DNA from: a virus
Virus record (IMG/VR): IMGVR_UViG_3300045421_000337
Location: 1 to 64,000 of that record
Reading direction: 5' to 3' (one strand)
DNA length: 64,000 nt
In this document: positions 37,401-48,578 of the stretch, piece after piece
How the letters are laid out: every line of letters begins with the position of its first letter
Numbering within the stretch: the first letter of the stretch is position 1
Made by a program: the position numbers and the translations under genes
The notes under the pieces: generated by a model
Databases searched by the model: none
Told to the model about the DNA's origin: nothing
What the model saw: the letters and a program-made list of their open reading frames with translations, nothing else

Positions 37401-40400
37401 TAAATCACAAACAAATACCACAATTACCAATAAGATATTCGTATCCATTTTTTACCAACAGAACTTCTGGCGTATTACCATCTTTGAATTTTGACAAAAT
37501 ATTTAAGGAAAACGACGACGAAGATATAAATAGAAATATCAATAATATAGCATCAATTTCGTTAATAGAAAAAGGTCTTATATCAAAGGGAGAAGGTCAG
37601 GAAGCAACTTCCCTTGTATCAAAGAAATCAGAGGGTTCAGAAGAAACTCTTGATTTTAATTTCAACTTTGCTTCTAAATTAAAGTTTTTAGGAATTGGTC
37701 CACTACTTACTGCCACCGCTGCTTTTGATCCTTCTGGAATATACGATCCAGAAGGATCGATTGGCCAGATAAATGCAACGATGATAATTCAAATGCCGCT
37801 GCCTATAATTTCAAGTACCTCATTAGCTGAAGGGGTTAAAGTTCCTGGCTCAATTGGTGGATCTGGTCAAATAGAACTTCCAGAAAATCTTCAAAGATAC
37901 TATGAAGATCTAGATCCAGCATACGGTCTTTTGTCTGAATACTGGAATGATTTTCAGTTAAACTTTCAAGAATGGGGAATGCCAAAGAGTGCTGAAGATG
38001 AGCAGTTCTATATAGCCATGAGATGGCCATACGATCCCGTTGATGCCAGAGAAAAAATGAAGTTAGAACAAAGCCCTAACAAGTCTATAAGAGACGAAGT
38101 TCTTAAAAAATTCTTAGCGATGTACAATATAAAACAGGAAGACTTGGCTGGAACACCAGATGATTACAAAAATAGAAAAGTTCTTGTTTACAATCCAGAA
38201 AAACGAGTAGCTGTTGTCTGCACTCCAGCCTATTTCCTTTGGGGACAGCAAGACGCAAATGATTCAAATGGTATATCGGCAATTGTTTCCCCAGATGCAG
38301 CATATTACTTACATTTGTTAATCGATGATAAGGGAAGAATAGTTTCTCCGATGGAAAATATTGGAGTTGTAGACGGAATGGTTTCTGAGTCTGCTCAGTG
38401 GGAAAAAATTGGAATGGTCGAAAGTTCACTTAAGGAATGTATGTTTACTTTTGTTCCAGATAGCATTCCAGTTGGTGTAGTGACAAGCAATTACGTGCCC
38501 GCAAACAGGTTTGAATTAACAGGCAACGCTAAATCCGCCAATGATACATTTCTTATTGGTTTTGGCGCATACAAGCCAGTAGAAGGAAATCTACCCGAAT
38601 TGCTGCCAGCAGTACAAACAAGACCAGAGTTTTTGGCATATGGCGTAACGGCAGATAACGCCGAAAGAATAATAAACTCCAAGCAACTTGGTATATATCC
38701 AGGAACTTCTTACACTTATGCCACAGACATTGTCGCTGAAAAACAACTGAGCGACTGGCAAAAAGAATGGAGTAGGGGTGGAAACTGGGCTAACTATTTT
38801 GAGTATATTCAAAAACCGGATGTAATAGGAGAACTTTCTCAAGATTTCTTGTTCAAAAAACTTGAAGAGGACAAAAAAAATGAAACTAGAGAAGAATTTG
38901 CCTCTGTTTATGATCCACTAGATAATGTTTCTGTAGTGGCCGCAGGATTTTATGACGAAAAATTTGACAATACAGTTAAAGTAATAGCTGGCGACGGAAG
39001 AAAAATAGTAGAGGCTCAGCAAATATGGGACCAATTTAGATTTGGATATCATAACTATGAATCGGTAAAAAATATATTCCAAAAAACATATGGATTAGAC
39101 CCTGATAGCAATGAAGAATCACAAGATCCGATATTTAAATTGATTACTGGAAAAGAAGAAATTGTATTTGAAGATTTTAATGCAGATAAAAGTGGATCAG
39201 AATTCAACACACTGCTTGGAGCTGACTGGATAACATCAATTAATCAAGCCGCTTCAGTTACTTCCGCACTAGATGTGGCGATGAATGAATATGTTGACGG
39301 TGGTGTAGAGTCACTTAATGAAGAAAATAAGCCGATTATAAACAAAGATCAAGGATTAATCGATTTATATAATTTTACTCTTCAAAAGAAAATAGACGGA
39401 ATAAAAGATATGGTTAAGAACCATTTTGAAATATATCAGTATGCAGATACTGCCGATGAACAAGACGTTGATGCAACAAAAACAAAATCAGAAGAACAAG
39501 CACTTAAACTTCTCAAACAGATAAAAACTCCAAAGCAGTTGTATTTACTGCTTGTGGGCATTTTTAGACAGAAGTTATGGTCTGACCCATATGCAAGAGC
39601 ATGGTTGGTTTTAAGACCAGACAAAAAGAGATACAGTGCAACTGGAGTTGGTCTAATAGCCAATGCCGCAATAACAACAATTAGCCCACTTACTGGTCTT
39701 ACGTTGGCAGCATTTGATGTTTTTGGTAACGAAAATGACCAATGGAGTTTTAGACCAGTAGACAAAATATTTGCAGAGTTTATTAACTATGAAAGAGAAT
39801 ATGCAACTGACAGCAACGCTTTTATAAAGCTTTTGAAAGAAAACGCAAAAGCTGGCAACAACGCTGGCAACTGGGTTACGGGAATAATGGAGGACGTTGA
39901 TAATTTTTGGGATAAAAATATAGGACCAATACTTTCGGCATTTGATGCAGCTTTGGGTAACTTATTGAATATGTTTAGGTTATCAATGGCTCAAATGGGC
40001 TATGGTCTAAAAGAGTTGGAAAACTTTACAAAACAAGCAAATATATTAAATAAAGCATATAATGATTCAATATATTATTCCCTTGGTAGACCTGGCACTT
40101 TGCTGAGAGCGGTAGATAATCCTTTCACTAGAGAGTATGGTGAGCCAGTTGTGGAGATTAGGGAGCCATTTCAAAGAATGCACTACCTAAGTTCATTTAC
40201 ACATATTCTTTCTAATAACATAAAAGAAAATACAAACGGAGTTGCAACTCAAATAACTGCAGTATCTGATGGAAAATTTCCAGTAACTGTTTCTCTTGAT
40301 AAATCAGCTCCACCTGAAAAACAGGTTGAAAAAACTGTGGAAACTGGATTGTATTGGGATAATCCAAAAGGAGAGGGAGTTTTTGGACTACTACACCCCA

Positions 40401-42544
40401 TATTCCACCCACTAGAAACAGCAAGGGGGATAGCAAAACACGCTCAAGGTGAGCCAGATGAACTAACAGCAAGAAGAGTCGCCCTTTCGTACCTAAAAGA
40501 GAATCTAAAAGATATATATGGAGGAGAAATAATTGTTGTCGGAAACACAGATATAAGACCATATGACCTTGTATATTTGGCGGATATTTACAACAGAATG
40601 TATGGAATATTTGAAGTTGAACAGGTCGTACATCATTTTACTCCTGAAACTGGATTTATAACTAGCATAACTCCGAACGCCTTTGTCACCGTAAATGATC
40701 CAGCAAGATGGTTCATGTCATCGTGGGCCGCATCGTGGTTCAGCACACAAAATCTAAGAAACGACACAAGACTACTTCTTGCCAATCAGTCAACTAACAC
40801 AAGACTTACTGTTAACGGAGACATATCTATTGAAAACCTTTCAGCGTCGTTGAAAGATCAAATGGTTGGTGCAATGCAGTATACACATGGCCACTCTGCA
40901 CTACTTAAGGATATACAGGCAAACCAATTGGCGGATTCAATGCCAGAAACTTCAGCTCAAATAAAACAACTTATCAAAAATAGTACAGGAAGGCAAGATG
41001 GCTCTGCTGGAGCAGCGATATTTGCAAGTATTGTAATGCCACTTGCTACAGCAGGTGCTACTGCTGCAGCTACTATTTTTGGAACTCCCTTAGCTGGCGC
41101 AGCAGTAGCAGCTGCTGGAACACTTATAACCGATGGTGCATGGAACGCATGGAAGTGGGTAAGAGATCATGTTCTTGACCAACACGGCTGCTACATACAG
41201 TATCTGAACAAAAATGGCGTGGCTATGGATGCAGGACTCGCCAACTTCCAGGGCATGGTTGTTGGAAAACATCACTCAGTAAAACTACTGCCAGGAATTC
41301 TTGGGATTAGAACAAAGACAAAAATAGCAGGCGGTCATGCCTTTATAAGATCTGATGATCTACTAAAGAGTATGGGATGGAGAGAAAAAGAAATATCAGA
41401 TTTGGTTAGATATGTAAGTTTGGAAAATGCAATAGTTCATTCAGAACTGCTAAAATACTCAGGTCTTGGTCCAGAAAAGACTGGTTTAAATCAAAGCTTT
41501 AAAGTAATTGTTCGAGTAACTCATGTCATTGACGGCGATACAATTGACGTTCAAGATGTGTTAAATCCAGAAAATGCTATAAGTGTAGACAAAAAACCTA
41601 AAGGTGCGCCTAATGGAGATTCTAAACAAAAATCTGATTACAGAATTAGATTTGAAGGAATTCAGGCAGCAGAATTACAAAAACTAGCGGTATATCCTGG
41701 AGAGGTTGCTCTGATAAATCCAAATTCACAAGGAGCAAAGTCTCTTGACTTTACAAGAAAAGCACTTGAGAATAAGCTAATAGTGCTTAGAATAAATCCA
41801 AGTGATCCATCTAAGATATTGACAGCAGATGACGTTGAAGCAGGGTCAATAGAAAATAATCCAAAAAATTATGCAGTTGCAATAAAAACTGAAAACTCAA
41901 AAAATTCTACCGATAGATATATGGCTTCCATATTTTATAGAACTGATTCGGAAAGAGAACAATCAATAATAAATAAAGTTAGAGGAATCTTTTTGAAGAT
42001 TCCAGAAACTGCAAATTCACAAACTAAAATAACTCCCTCTACAATCAAACAGGGTTCCCTTGCCTATGTTAGAGATAAAGTAAAAGAATTAATATCATTC
42101 AACAGTGTTATTGAAACAAGGTTTGATCAGATATATGAAGCAATTTATACTGAGCAGGCAAATAATAAAAATCTTATTTATTTTAAGACGACTGGACCAG
42201 ATGACCCACTTAATGGATTAACCCTGGCTGAACGTACGGCATTTGATGCGCTTGTTGGTATATTAATTCTTCAAGACGTATATTCTACGGCTTCAGAATG
42301 GCCATATGTGGGTTGGGACGAGTACTATCCTGATGGTAGTCCAGTTACTCTAAACTGGGAGTTGGTGGTTAATGGTTTGGCAAGGGTTTACACAGAAACC
42401 TTAAACCTCATTAAGGGATCAGCATTGATTGATCCAAGCAAAGCTATCCCCATACCAAAAGAAGTAAGAGCATCGGATGAAACGAGGCCTTTGTATTGGC
42501 AAAGAACTGGTATTAATAGTCCAATGAATCCTGCAAAATACTAA
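31435..42544 (+). CDS. Giant baseplate hub-like protein with SNase-like domain, joined by a +1 frameshift
   Basis: Frames 31435-32376 and onward to 42544 join at CGG 32365-32367 to give 3702 residues. The junction falls inside a continuous domain (VSISVNTGFKTGSLTG, then GAIRQKSSPKFNSGYKETS). Residues about 1400-1475 contain EIEHMRLKPGVRVHLRAGYG and IFNGVITEVDHGEIITVVAQ, the barrel signature of gpD/gp27-like hub proteins. Around 2740-2800, GEIIVVGNTDIRPYDLVYLA and FEVEQVVHHFTPETGFITSI look like a second hub-type module. A hydrophobic stretch (3192-3232) precedes a domain at about 3356-3522 with VTHVIDGDTIDV and YRIRFEGIQAAEL, the fold signature of staphylococcal-nuclease-like domains; the second acidic residue (GIDAPE) is Gln and the YGR Arg is not evident, so nuclease activity is doubtful. 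No CGG occurs after the shift. Confidence 0.7.
32365..32367 (+). other. +1 frameshift site 5 (GGC CGG AGC TAT TAG)
   Basis: In-frame CGG, codon 311; a stop follows two codons later at 32374-32376. Skipping C gives GGA GCT ATT AGG and opens 3392 codons. No start codon with a ribosome site exists at the beginning of the long frame: its first start-like codon (TTG 32435) is inside a beta strand and lacks a Shine-Dalgarno sequence. Confidence 0.85.
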
Positions 42545-42567
42545 AATAGGAAATAGATAGAGGAAAA

Positions 42568-44659
42568 ATGTCAGATTACCCAATAGACATAACAGATCTT
42601 AATAGCACTAAAAGTATAACTGATAAAATTGCTGAGGCGTATTATCCAAATAATGAAGTGATTATTAAGCATACAAGCTTATCACAACAACCCTATCAAG
42701 ACAGGGTATTAAGAAGTGCTGATCCAATTAAACTGCTGCAAGGTGATGGTCTATATAGAAATCCAGCATACGCAGTAAATGCATATGCACAAACAACCCA
42801 ATCTGCAATGCACGGTATAATCGCAGCTCAGGCAGACATAGATGATAATGTTAAAATTTTAGATCCAAATGATCCATCTGGAAAAAATGTTCTTACAGGT
42901 GCAGCGGCAAGAGCTGAGATAACAAAAAATTCAGTTCTTAATTCTGGTTATGCGCCAAATGGATTTGATGTTGCGCTCAAAGCTCTTAACGATACCGTAA
43001 TAAACAGCACCACTAATTCAGATACAGGTTCTAATGGTTATGTTGATTCCGAAACTCGGTGGGCTGTTGCCTCACAGTCAAAAGGGATACTACCCTTCCC
43101 AGGGAGGTATAACTTTAAATGGTGGATCAAGACCAATAGCTCTTCAGGATATTTTAACAGAAAAAGAAATAGAAACATATATTACTAAAAGTAAAGAAAT
43201 AAATAGCAAAGTAAATTATGCAGGAAATATAAATCCATTTCAAATAAATTTTAGTGAAAATTCTTCAGGTCAATCACTAGGTTCTTTAAGTTTTGAAATT
43301 AAACAATCCGGCAACTATGTTTCAGGTTCTTATGAGGCTCTTTCTGTTCCAAAAGAACTCCTTGGTACTGGACTAAAGAATTGTTTTGTCGGAGCCGCAT
43401 TACTTGAAATGACGCTTCAATTAACCAATAAGATTTATATGAAAGCTGAAACTGGAACTGGTCGAGGATTAGTTGGTTCAAATTTTAGTCAATTAACCGC
43501 AGAAAATAACAGCGTTAGCGATCATGCATTTGGTAGAGGTCTTGACATATTTGAGATTGGCACAACTCCCGCAGATGCTATTGCTCTTGTTTCAAGTTTG
43601 GATAATTTTAGAAAAGCTTTAAATATATTTTTGACCAATCTCCAAACGCTTTCAAAAGAACTTCATCCAGATTTGATAATAATACACGATCAATTAGCTG
43701 AAGAGTTTGGCATATTAGAATCAGGGCTAGAAAATGCAAATGCCCCAATTAGGACTAAGTATCCTCATTTGGCTCCATTTATAAACTTTGGAACAGATTC
43801 TTCGCATAGAAATCATATACATGTCAGCTGGTCCGCACAAAGAGCAGGATCTTTTATAACTCCAGAAATAGCGGCTCAATTAACAGGGTCATCCTCTACT
43901 GGTTCAAATCCGTCTGATACTTCTGTTTCATTGGATAAATTTAAGGTAAGCTATATGGATAAACCAAATGATGCATTAAGTCCAGACGAGGTCATGTACT
44001 TGTTATCAACATCAGGAATGTTCAGCGATGAGGTATCAGCCATATTTGTTGGAATTGGTCAAAGAGAATCTAATTGGAGACCAGGTGCGCTAAATGAAAA
44101 TAAAACTGGAAGTGGAGATTTTTCTTTTGGAGCTTTTCAATGCAATCTTCTTCCAGCAGCGCATGGTAAAAAAATGTTTGCCCTTAGATACAACGCCACT
44201 GGACAGATATATGACGACACAGTTCTTGGCTTAAAATTAGCATATGCAATTGACGATGATACTAACGTTGAATCTCTCAGTAGAAAAGTAATAGAAAAAG
44301 CAACCAGATCAACAATTGATAAAAGAGTATTTATACCATATAACCAAGCCTGGATGCTAGGAACAGTTGCTGCTGGACAGACAGAGGTAGCAAAAGCGTT
44401 AAAAGGGAAGCCAATTGACTCTTATGTTTTTAGTGCATGGGGAGACTATAATAATAGCAATGGAACTCCAAGATCAACTGTTGGATTTATTTTTCATGTA
44501 AAATTTACCACGATAGCTAAAGCTTATAAGTTAAAAGGCAAGACAGAAGATGCTCTTAAAGCATGGATAAGAACAAAGTTTAAAAACAAAAGACCATATT
44601 CGTATATTGAAAAGTGGATGGAAGGAACAGAGTTTGATGATAGTGGAAACGTCCGATAA
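42568..44659 (+). CDS. Tail lysin: M15-like peptidase plus lysozyme-like domain, joined by a +1 frameshift
   Basis: Frames 42568-43188 and onward to 44659 join at CGG 43057-43059, giving 696 residues. The N-terminal 163 residues are helical and probably anchor the protein in the baseplate. Residues about 315-415 contain VSDHAFGRGLDIFEIG and DSSHRNHIHVSWS, matching the His/Asp zinc ligands of M15-type D,D-peptidases (SxHxxGxxxD and HxHV). Residues about 485-560 contain IFVGIGQRESNWRPGA with a likely catalytic Glu in QRES, and SGDFSFGAFQCN, as in lysozyme-like transglycosylase domains. Together they would cut both peptide and glycan strands of peptidoglycan during injection. GAGGAAAA lies before the ATG. 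Without the shift both enzyme domains are lost. Confidence 0.75.
43057..43059 (+). other. +1 frameshift site 6 (ACT CGG TGG)
   Basis: In-frame CGG, codon 164. Skipping C gives GGT GGG CTG TTG CCT. The two frames overlap for 155 bases (43034-43188), so the exact slip point is not forced by stops; CGG is chosen because it is the only CGG in the overlap and follows the rule of the other sites. CCA GGG AGG at 43099-43107 is the main alternative. Confidence 0.7.
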
Positions 44660-44669
44660 GGAGATTTAA

Positions 44670-45032
44670 ATGCCAGCAAATTACCCTAAGTTTGACAAAA
44701 AAATTAATGATCATATTGACAGATCAAAGTTTCTGCAAAATAAAAACAGGCCAGGAACTGTGATGTCTTATAATGCACAAAATAATACCGCTACTGTTGT
44801 AGTTGATGAGAAATTTTCAAGTGTAATCGGAAACGCTATCTTGAATGTCCCATGTCCATTCACATATGGCGTTCAATCGGTTGCTCCAGCTCCAGGCACA
44901 CGCTGTCTGGTGGGTTTTAGGGATGAACACGAGGATGACGCTTATATTATTATGTTTTTTAATGAACCGCACTCGTATAAAAATTCTAGAAATATAAATA
45001 TATATACTGGTATACCTAAATTCATGGAGTAA
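44670..45032 (+). CDS. Baseplate spike-type OB-fold protein (gpV/gp45-like)
   Basis: A 120-residue protein. RPGTVMSYNAQNNTATVVVD, then ILNVPCPFTYGVQSVAPAPG and TRCLVGFRDEHEDDAYIIMF follow the strand order of the OB fold in phage gpV, Mu gp45 and VgrG: GxVxxYdxxxxxAxV, a loop, APxPGtxcLVgF, then D.D.ayIl.ff. It should form the trimeric base of the central spike or bind the hub. No beta-helix tip is fused; the next gene may supply it. AAGGAG six bases before ATG. Follows the lysin and precedes gp25, a standard baseplate order. Confidence 0.7.
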   Translation: MPANYPKFDKKINDHIDRSKFLQNKNRPGTVMSYNAQNNTATVVVDEKFSSVIGNAILNVPCPFTYGVQSVAPAPGTRCLVGFRDEHEDDAYIIMFFNEPHSYKNSRNINIYTGIPKFME

Positions 45033-45034
45033 AT

Positions 45035-45718
45035 ATGAGTAACTATGATCAAGAAAATCCAAATTCTTCAAAGCCTTTTAATGAAGCTTTGGAAATTAAA
45101 AGAAGAACTGAATTTTCTCACAGGGAGGTTGGGCTTACTCATCCAGACAATAACGCTTTTTTAAGGATAACCGACAATGGATCAATAGAGGTTTTTGCTG
45201 CCCCTGGTATAGGTCTAATTATAAATCCAAATACCAGAAGCATATCCTTTTATGCAGATTCTATAAAGTTCTTCTCTAAAGAAGATGATGGTCTTAGGTG
45301 GAACGAAAAGTCTTTTAATCCAGCAGCCGATGTTTATAACGAGCCATCTTTAATAAAAACAGGAGATTTTTCCAATAATCCAGCCTATCATAGGGTTAAT
45401 TTTTACTTAAATAATATACAGCAATTTGAACAGAATCAATCAAATAATCCTATTACTATAATGGGTAAGTATGGCCTGGGAATAAAAAACAATAAACAGG
45501 TTATTTTAAATAGTACTAGTGGATTTTCTGCTGAGCAAATAACTCTTATTGAGATCTTTTCCAAAGATCATACTGAAGAGGAAGTAGAAGTTTTAAAAAG
45601 ATTTATTTCTTCTGGATACTCTTACGAAGAGTCTTTAAAAAAAATAAATGAAAAAGATTTCAATATAGGAAATAATTTAGAAAATTTTCCTTGGATAACA
45701 GATGATTTGGAAAAATAA
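45035..45718 (+). CDS. Baseplate spike-associated protein
   Basis: A 227-residue protein. The first half has short regular strands (NAFLRITDNGSIEVFAAPG, IGLIINPNTRSISFYADSI, KFFSKEDDGLRWNEKSFNP) with the period of a spike beta-helix or prism. The second half is helical and includes EEEVEVLKRFISSGYSYEES, like a short UBA-type helical hairpin. It lies between the OB-fold protein and gp25 and overlaps gp25's ATG. The pairing with the OB-fold gene suggests that the two together form the membrane-piercing spike that other phages encode as one protein. No metal-binding tip motif (HxH) is visible. Confidence 0.5.
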   Translation: MSNYDQENPNSSKPFNEALEIKRRTEFSHREVGLTHPDNNAFLRITDNGSIEVFAAPGIGLIINPNTRSISFYADSIKFFSKEDDGLRWNEKSFNPAADVYNEPSLIKTGDFSNNPAYHRVNFYLNNIQQFEQNQSNNPITIMGKYGLGIKNNKQVILNSTSGFSAEQITLIEIFSKDHTEEEVEVLKRFISSGYSYEESLKKINEKDFNIGNNLENFPWITDDLEK

Positions 45719-46101
45719 TGAGTGATTTTTATTTTGATCTAAGTGGAGATATTTTAATTTCTTCAAATAAAGATATAGCTGTTGTTCAAAATGGTCAACA
45801 AAGAGATATTCAACAAATATATATGAGGCTAATGACTGAGCCAAGTGATTTTACAATTTATCCAAGATTAGGATGTGACCTCTCAATATTAAGGGGAATG
45901 CCACAAAATAGAAGCACAGCAGAGATAGGTAAGAGAATTATAAGAGATTGTTTGGAAAATGAATTAAAAGGCGGAATCTTTAGGGGAAGATCAATATCTA
46001 TTGATGCAGTCCCCACATCTGCTACTGGAATAAGATTTGATGTTCATATTGAAAATAATACAGCAGAACCAGTCACCCTTTCTGTTGTTCAAGAGCTGTA
46101 A
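45718..46101 (+). CDS. Baseplate wedge protein, gp25/GPW family
   Basis: A 127-residue protein of the gp25-like family: FDLSGDILISSNKDIAVVQN, QRDIQQIYMRLMTEPSDFTI and YPRLGCDLSILRGMP, then EIGKRIIRDCLENELK and a strand pair at the end. The conserved EPR-like core of the family appears as TEPSDFTIYPRLGCDL. This protein links sheath to baseplate and starts sheath assembly. Length is normal for the family. ATG overlaps the previous stop (TAATGA), and the gpJ-like gene follows as in P2, Mu and related contractile systems. Confidence 0.85.
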   Translation: MSDFYFDLSGDILISSNKDIAVVQNGQQRDIQQIYMRLMTEPSDFTIYPRLGCDLSILRGMPQNRSTAEIGKRIIRDCLENELKGGIFRGRSISIDAVPTSATGIRFDVHIENNTAEPVTLSVVQEL

Positions 46102-46119
46102 TATAACAAGGAGTATACG

Positions 46120-47289
46120 GTGCCCACAGTCTACAGTAAAACAAAAACGGAAATACTTGGCCGCATGATGCAGGCTCTTGAAAACAATGCGGGAATTACA
46201 GCAACATATCCAGGCGCTATAGCTAGAGCATTTGCTGAGTCAGTAGCAATTGAAGTGGGCGATTTATATGATGCGTTAAAATTTGCGATTAATCAAACCT
46301 CCATAGCTACTGCTTCGGGAAAGTCATTAGATTTAATTGGTGAACTCTATGGAGTTAGAAGAAGTATTATAAGTCCAGAAGCTGAACAAGAAAGGGCAAG
46401 CTACAACATAGAGTTCTATATATCCGCTCCTTCACCCAGCAATATCACGATTCCACAAGATACATTAATTTTTAATGATGTAACAGAATTTGCAGAAAGG
46501 CAGTATCAATATAAACTTGTGGGCAGTGTAACTATCGTGGCAGGTACAACAAGGGCGTATGGTAGAATTCAACCAACTTTCACCAGTCAAGATTTCACCG
46601 CCACAAAAAATAGCTTGACTAGACATAATTTCGTTTCCACAGACGGAACCATAATTTACTGTTCAAACCCCAAAGAGGTATATGCCATGCCGGGTATGGA
46701 AGGTGATGATAATTATAGAAGAAGAATAAGTATGTCAATTAAAGAAAGATCATATGGAACTGCAGAATCCTTACGACTTAATGCCCTAGCGGTAGCTGGG
46801 GTAAGGGATGTTAGGATAAGGGAATCTTCTTACGGTCTAGGCTCATGCGATATAATTGTAGTGCCAGACTCGCAGTCTGTTGACCCCCTATTTGTTCAAT
46901 CTCTTGTAGAAAATTTAAGTGGGAAAAAGCCTGTCGGCATTAAGCTAAATATTAGAATTGCAGAAAGAGTGCCAATAAGCGTTGTGGCTAGCATAGTGCT
47001 ACCGCAAGGTCTATCTGCAACTGCAATTACGGCAATAGAAACACAAGCAAACACTTTTATCAAAAAATATTTAAATTCTTTTACAATTGGTGGAACATTA
47101 GCTTTCCCAGAAATAGAGATGGCAATAAGATCTTCATCAGACTTTATTCGATCCGTAAACCTGTTAAGTGTAACAGCAAGAGGTCAAGAAGTGCCCAAGG
47201 GTGTGTTTAGGTTAAACTCAGAAAGAGAATACATTATAGCTGGCACAATTTCGGTTTTTTCTGTTATAATGTCTTCACAAGGATATTAA
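46120..47289 (+). CDS. Baseplate wedge protein, gpJ/gp47-like
   Basis: A 389-residue baseplate J family protein. IARAFAESVAIEVGDLYDAL and TASGKSLDLIGELYGVRR are the N-terminal helices; MPGMEGDDNYRRRISMSIKE followed by YGTAESLRLNALAVAGVRDV is the family signature (GxDdExdxxfRxRi... sA..ai...v.GV..v). The C-terminal part alternates strands and helices as usual. It starts at GTG 46120 with AAGGAG six bases upstream; no ATG fits. With gp25 it forms the wedge core that triggers sheath contraction. Confidence 0.85.
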   Translation: MPTVYSKTKTEILGRMMQALENNAGITATYPGAIARAFAESVAIEVGDLYDALKFAINQTSIATASGKSLDLIGELYGVRRSIISPEAEQERASYNIEFYISAPSPSNITIPQDTLIFNDVTEFAERQYQYKLVGSVTIVAGTTRAYGRIQPTFTSQDFTATKNSLTRHNFVSTDGTIIYCSNPKEVYAMPGMEGDDNYRRRISMSIKERSYGTAESLRLNALAVAGVRDVRIRESSYGLGSCDIIVVPDSQSVDPLFVQSLVENLSGKKPVGIKLNIRIAERVPISVVASIVLPQGLSATAITAIETQANTFIKKYLNSFTIGGTLAFPEIEMAIRSSSDFIRSVNLLSVTARGQEVPKGVFRLNSEREYIIAGTISVFSVIMSSQGY

Positions 47290-47307
47290 TCTGAAAGAGT
47301 GGTAATT

Positions 47308-48567
47308 GTGTCAGAAAAAACTTTTGTAATTACAAAGAGTCATATAGTAAAAGCAAAGAATATGCGTCAAGCTAGAAGTATGGTTGAGGGAGATGATGAG
47401 ATTCCCGGCGACATACTAGCTGATGATTATCTGATAGAAGAAATTGATGAACAAGACGTTTCACAGCATTTTTCTGCTGTTAAAAATTCTTTTTATACTT
47501 CACTAGATGATTTTGAATCAGTAGATTTTTCTGGAGAAGAAGAGTCTAATTTACCAGGAATAGAATATTCTACTATAAATTTTCTTCGTTCAGAAAATAA
47601 GCGTCTCGCCAAGCAGGTAGAAAAGCACAAAAACATAAGCGAAGAGGCTTCACAAACAATCTACAGAGCCGCATACGACGCTTTTGCAAACTTCAAACTC
47701 CCCCCAGTGCAAAGAAAAGCCCCAAGAAAAGCGGGCAAGGGCACACCAGAAACCGCAGTTGCAGTTTTTTCTGACTGGCAATTGGGTAAAGTTACTCCAG
47801 ATTATAACTCACAGGTACTAGCAAAAAGAATAGAACTTTACACAGAAAAAATGATTGAAATAGTTGAAGTTCAAAGAGCAGATCACCCAGTTGACGACCT
47901 TCATGTATGGCTTTTGGGGGATATAGTTGAGGGAGAAGAGATATTTCCAGGGCAAAGTCATTTAATTGATTCTGGAATATATAGACAAGTCGGGATAAAT
48001 GGTCCAGAGATTTTGTCTGGTTTTCTAAACACAGCTTTGGAAAATTTTGACAACATATATGTTACTGGCGTCATAGGGAATCACGGCTCCGTCGGGGGAA
48101 GAAATAGAAAAATGTATGACGCAGAGTCTAACATGGACAGGCTTCTATACAAGATAGTCAGTCTAATTTTCTCTCAAAATGATAGAATTAAATTTAATAT
48201 TCCAGATGGTCGTGGTGAAAGACACTGGTATGCTGTTGACAGAATAGGAAATTATTCTACCCTTTTAATACATGGAGATCAACTGCCATCACCCAATTCT
48301 GTTATCGCCTATGTTAGAAAGGTTCTTGGCTGGAAAGACGGAGCAATTCCAGAAGAATTTCAAGATGTTTTTATGGGACATTATCATCTGCAAACCAAAA
48401 TGACCATTGGAAGTTCTATTTTAAGAATATCTGGTTCACCAGAAAGTTACAATACGTACGCTCAAGAATATTTTAATTCAATGAGTAGACCGTCTCAACA
48501 TTTAATGTTTGTTCATCCAGAAAATGGAATAACTTCAGAGTATTCCGTTTGGTTAGACGCAATTTAA
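47308..48567 (+). CDS. Calcineurin-like metallophosphoesterase in the baseplate operon
   Basis: A 419-residue protein. Residues 1-150 are acidic with a coiled-coil stretch (FLRSENKRLAKQVEKHKNIS). The enzyme follows: FSDWQLGK (near 152; usual DxH reads D-W-Q), LLGDIVEGE (near 204), VIGNHGS (near 257), LIHGDQ (near 321) and MGHYHLQ (near 357). These are the five metal-binding motifs of calcineurin-like phosphoesterases, with Gln in place of the first His, a variant I have seen in other phage proteins. I prefer GTG 47308, with GAAAGAG about eight bases upstream, to GTG 47299. A phosphoesterase between wedge and fibre genes is not structural in an obvious way; it could act on host nucleic acids or surface phosphates. 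Confidence 0.75.
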   Translation: MSEKTFVITKSHIVKAKNMRQARSMVEGDDEIPGDILADDYLIEEIDEQDVSQHFSAVKNSFYTSLDDFESVDFSGEEESNLPGIEYSTINFLRSENKRLAKQVEKHKNISEEASQTIYRAAYDAFANFKLPPVQRKAPRKAGKGTPETAVAVFSDWQLGKVTPDYNSQVLAKRIELYTEKMIEIVEVQRADHPVDDLHVWLLGDIVEGEEIFPGQSHLIDSGIYRQVGINGPEILSGFLNTALENFDNIYVTGVIGNHGSVGGRNRKMYDAESNMDRLLYKIVSLIFSQNDRIKFNIPDGRGERHWYAVDRIGNYSTLLIHGDQLPSPNSVIAYVRKVLGWKDGAIPEEFQDVFMGHYHLQTKMTIGSSILRISGSPESYNTYAQEYFNSMSRPSQHLMFVHPENGITSEYSVWLDAI

Positions 48568-48578
48568 AAGGTCATACA

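Noticed and set aside
32435-42544. Downstream halves (17146, 30276, 32435, 43034, 48814, 53911) as separate genes
   Set aside because: Each long frame is open and clearly coding well before its first start codon, the candidate starts lack ribosome sites, and the coding signal meets the upstream half at the CGG.
43099-43107. CCA GGG AGG as the slip point of the 42568 gene
   Set aside because: It would also restore the frame, but it is not shared with any other site, while CGG at 43057 lies in the same frame overlap and follows the common rule. Not excluded.
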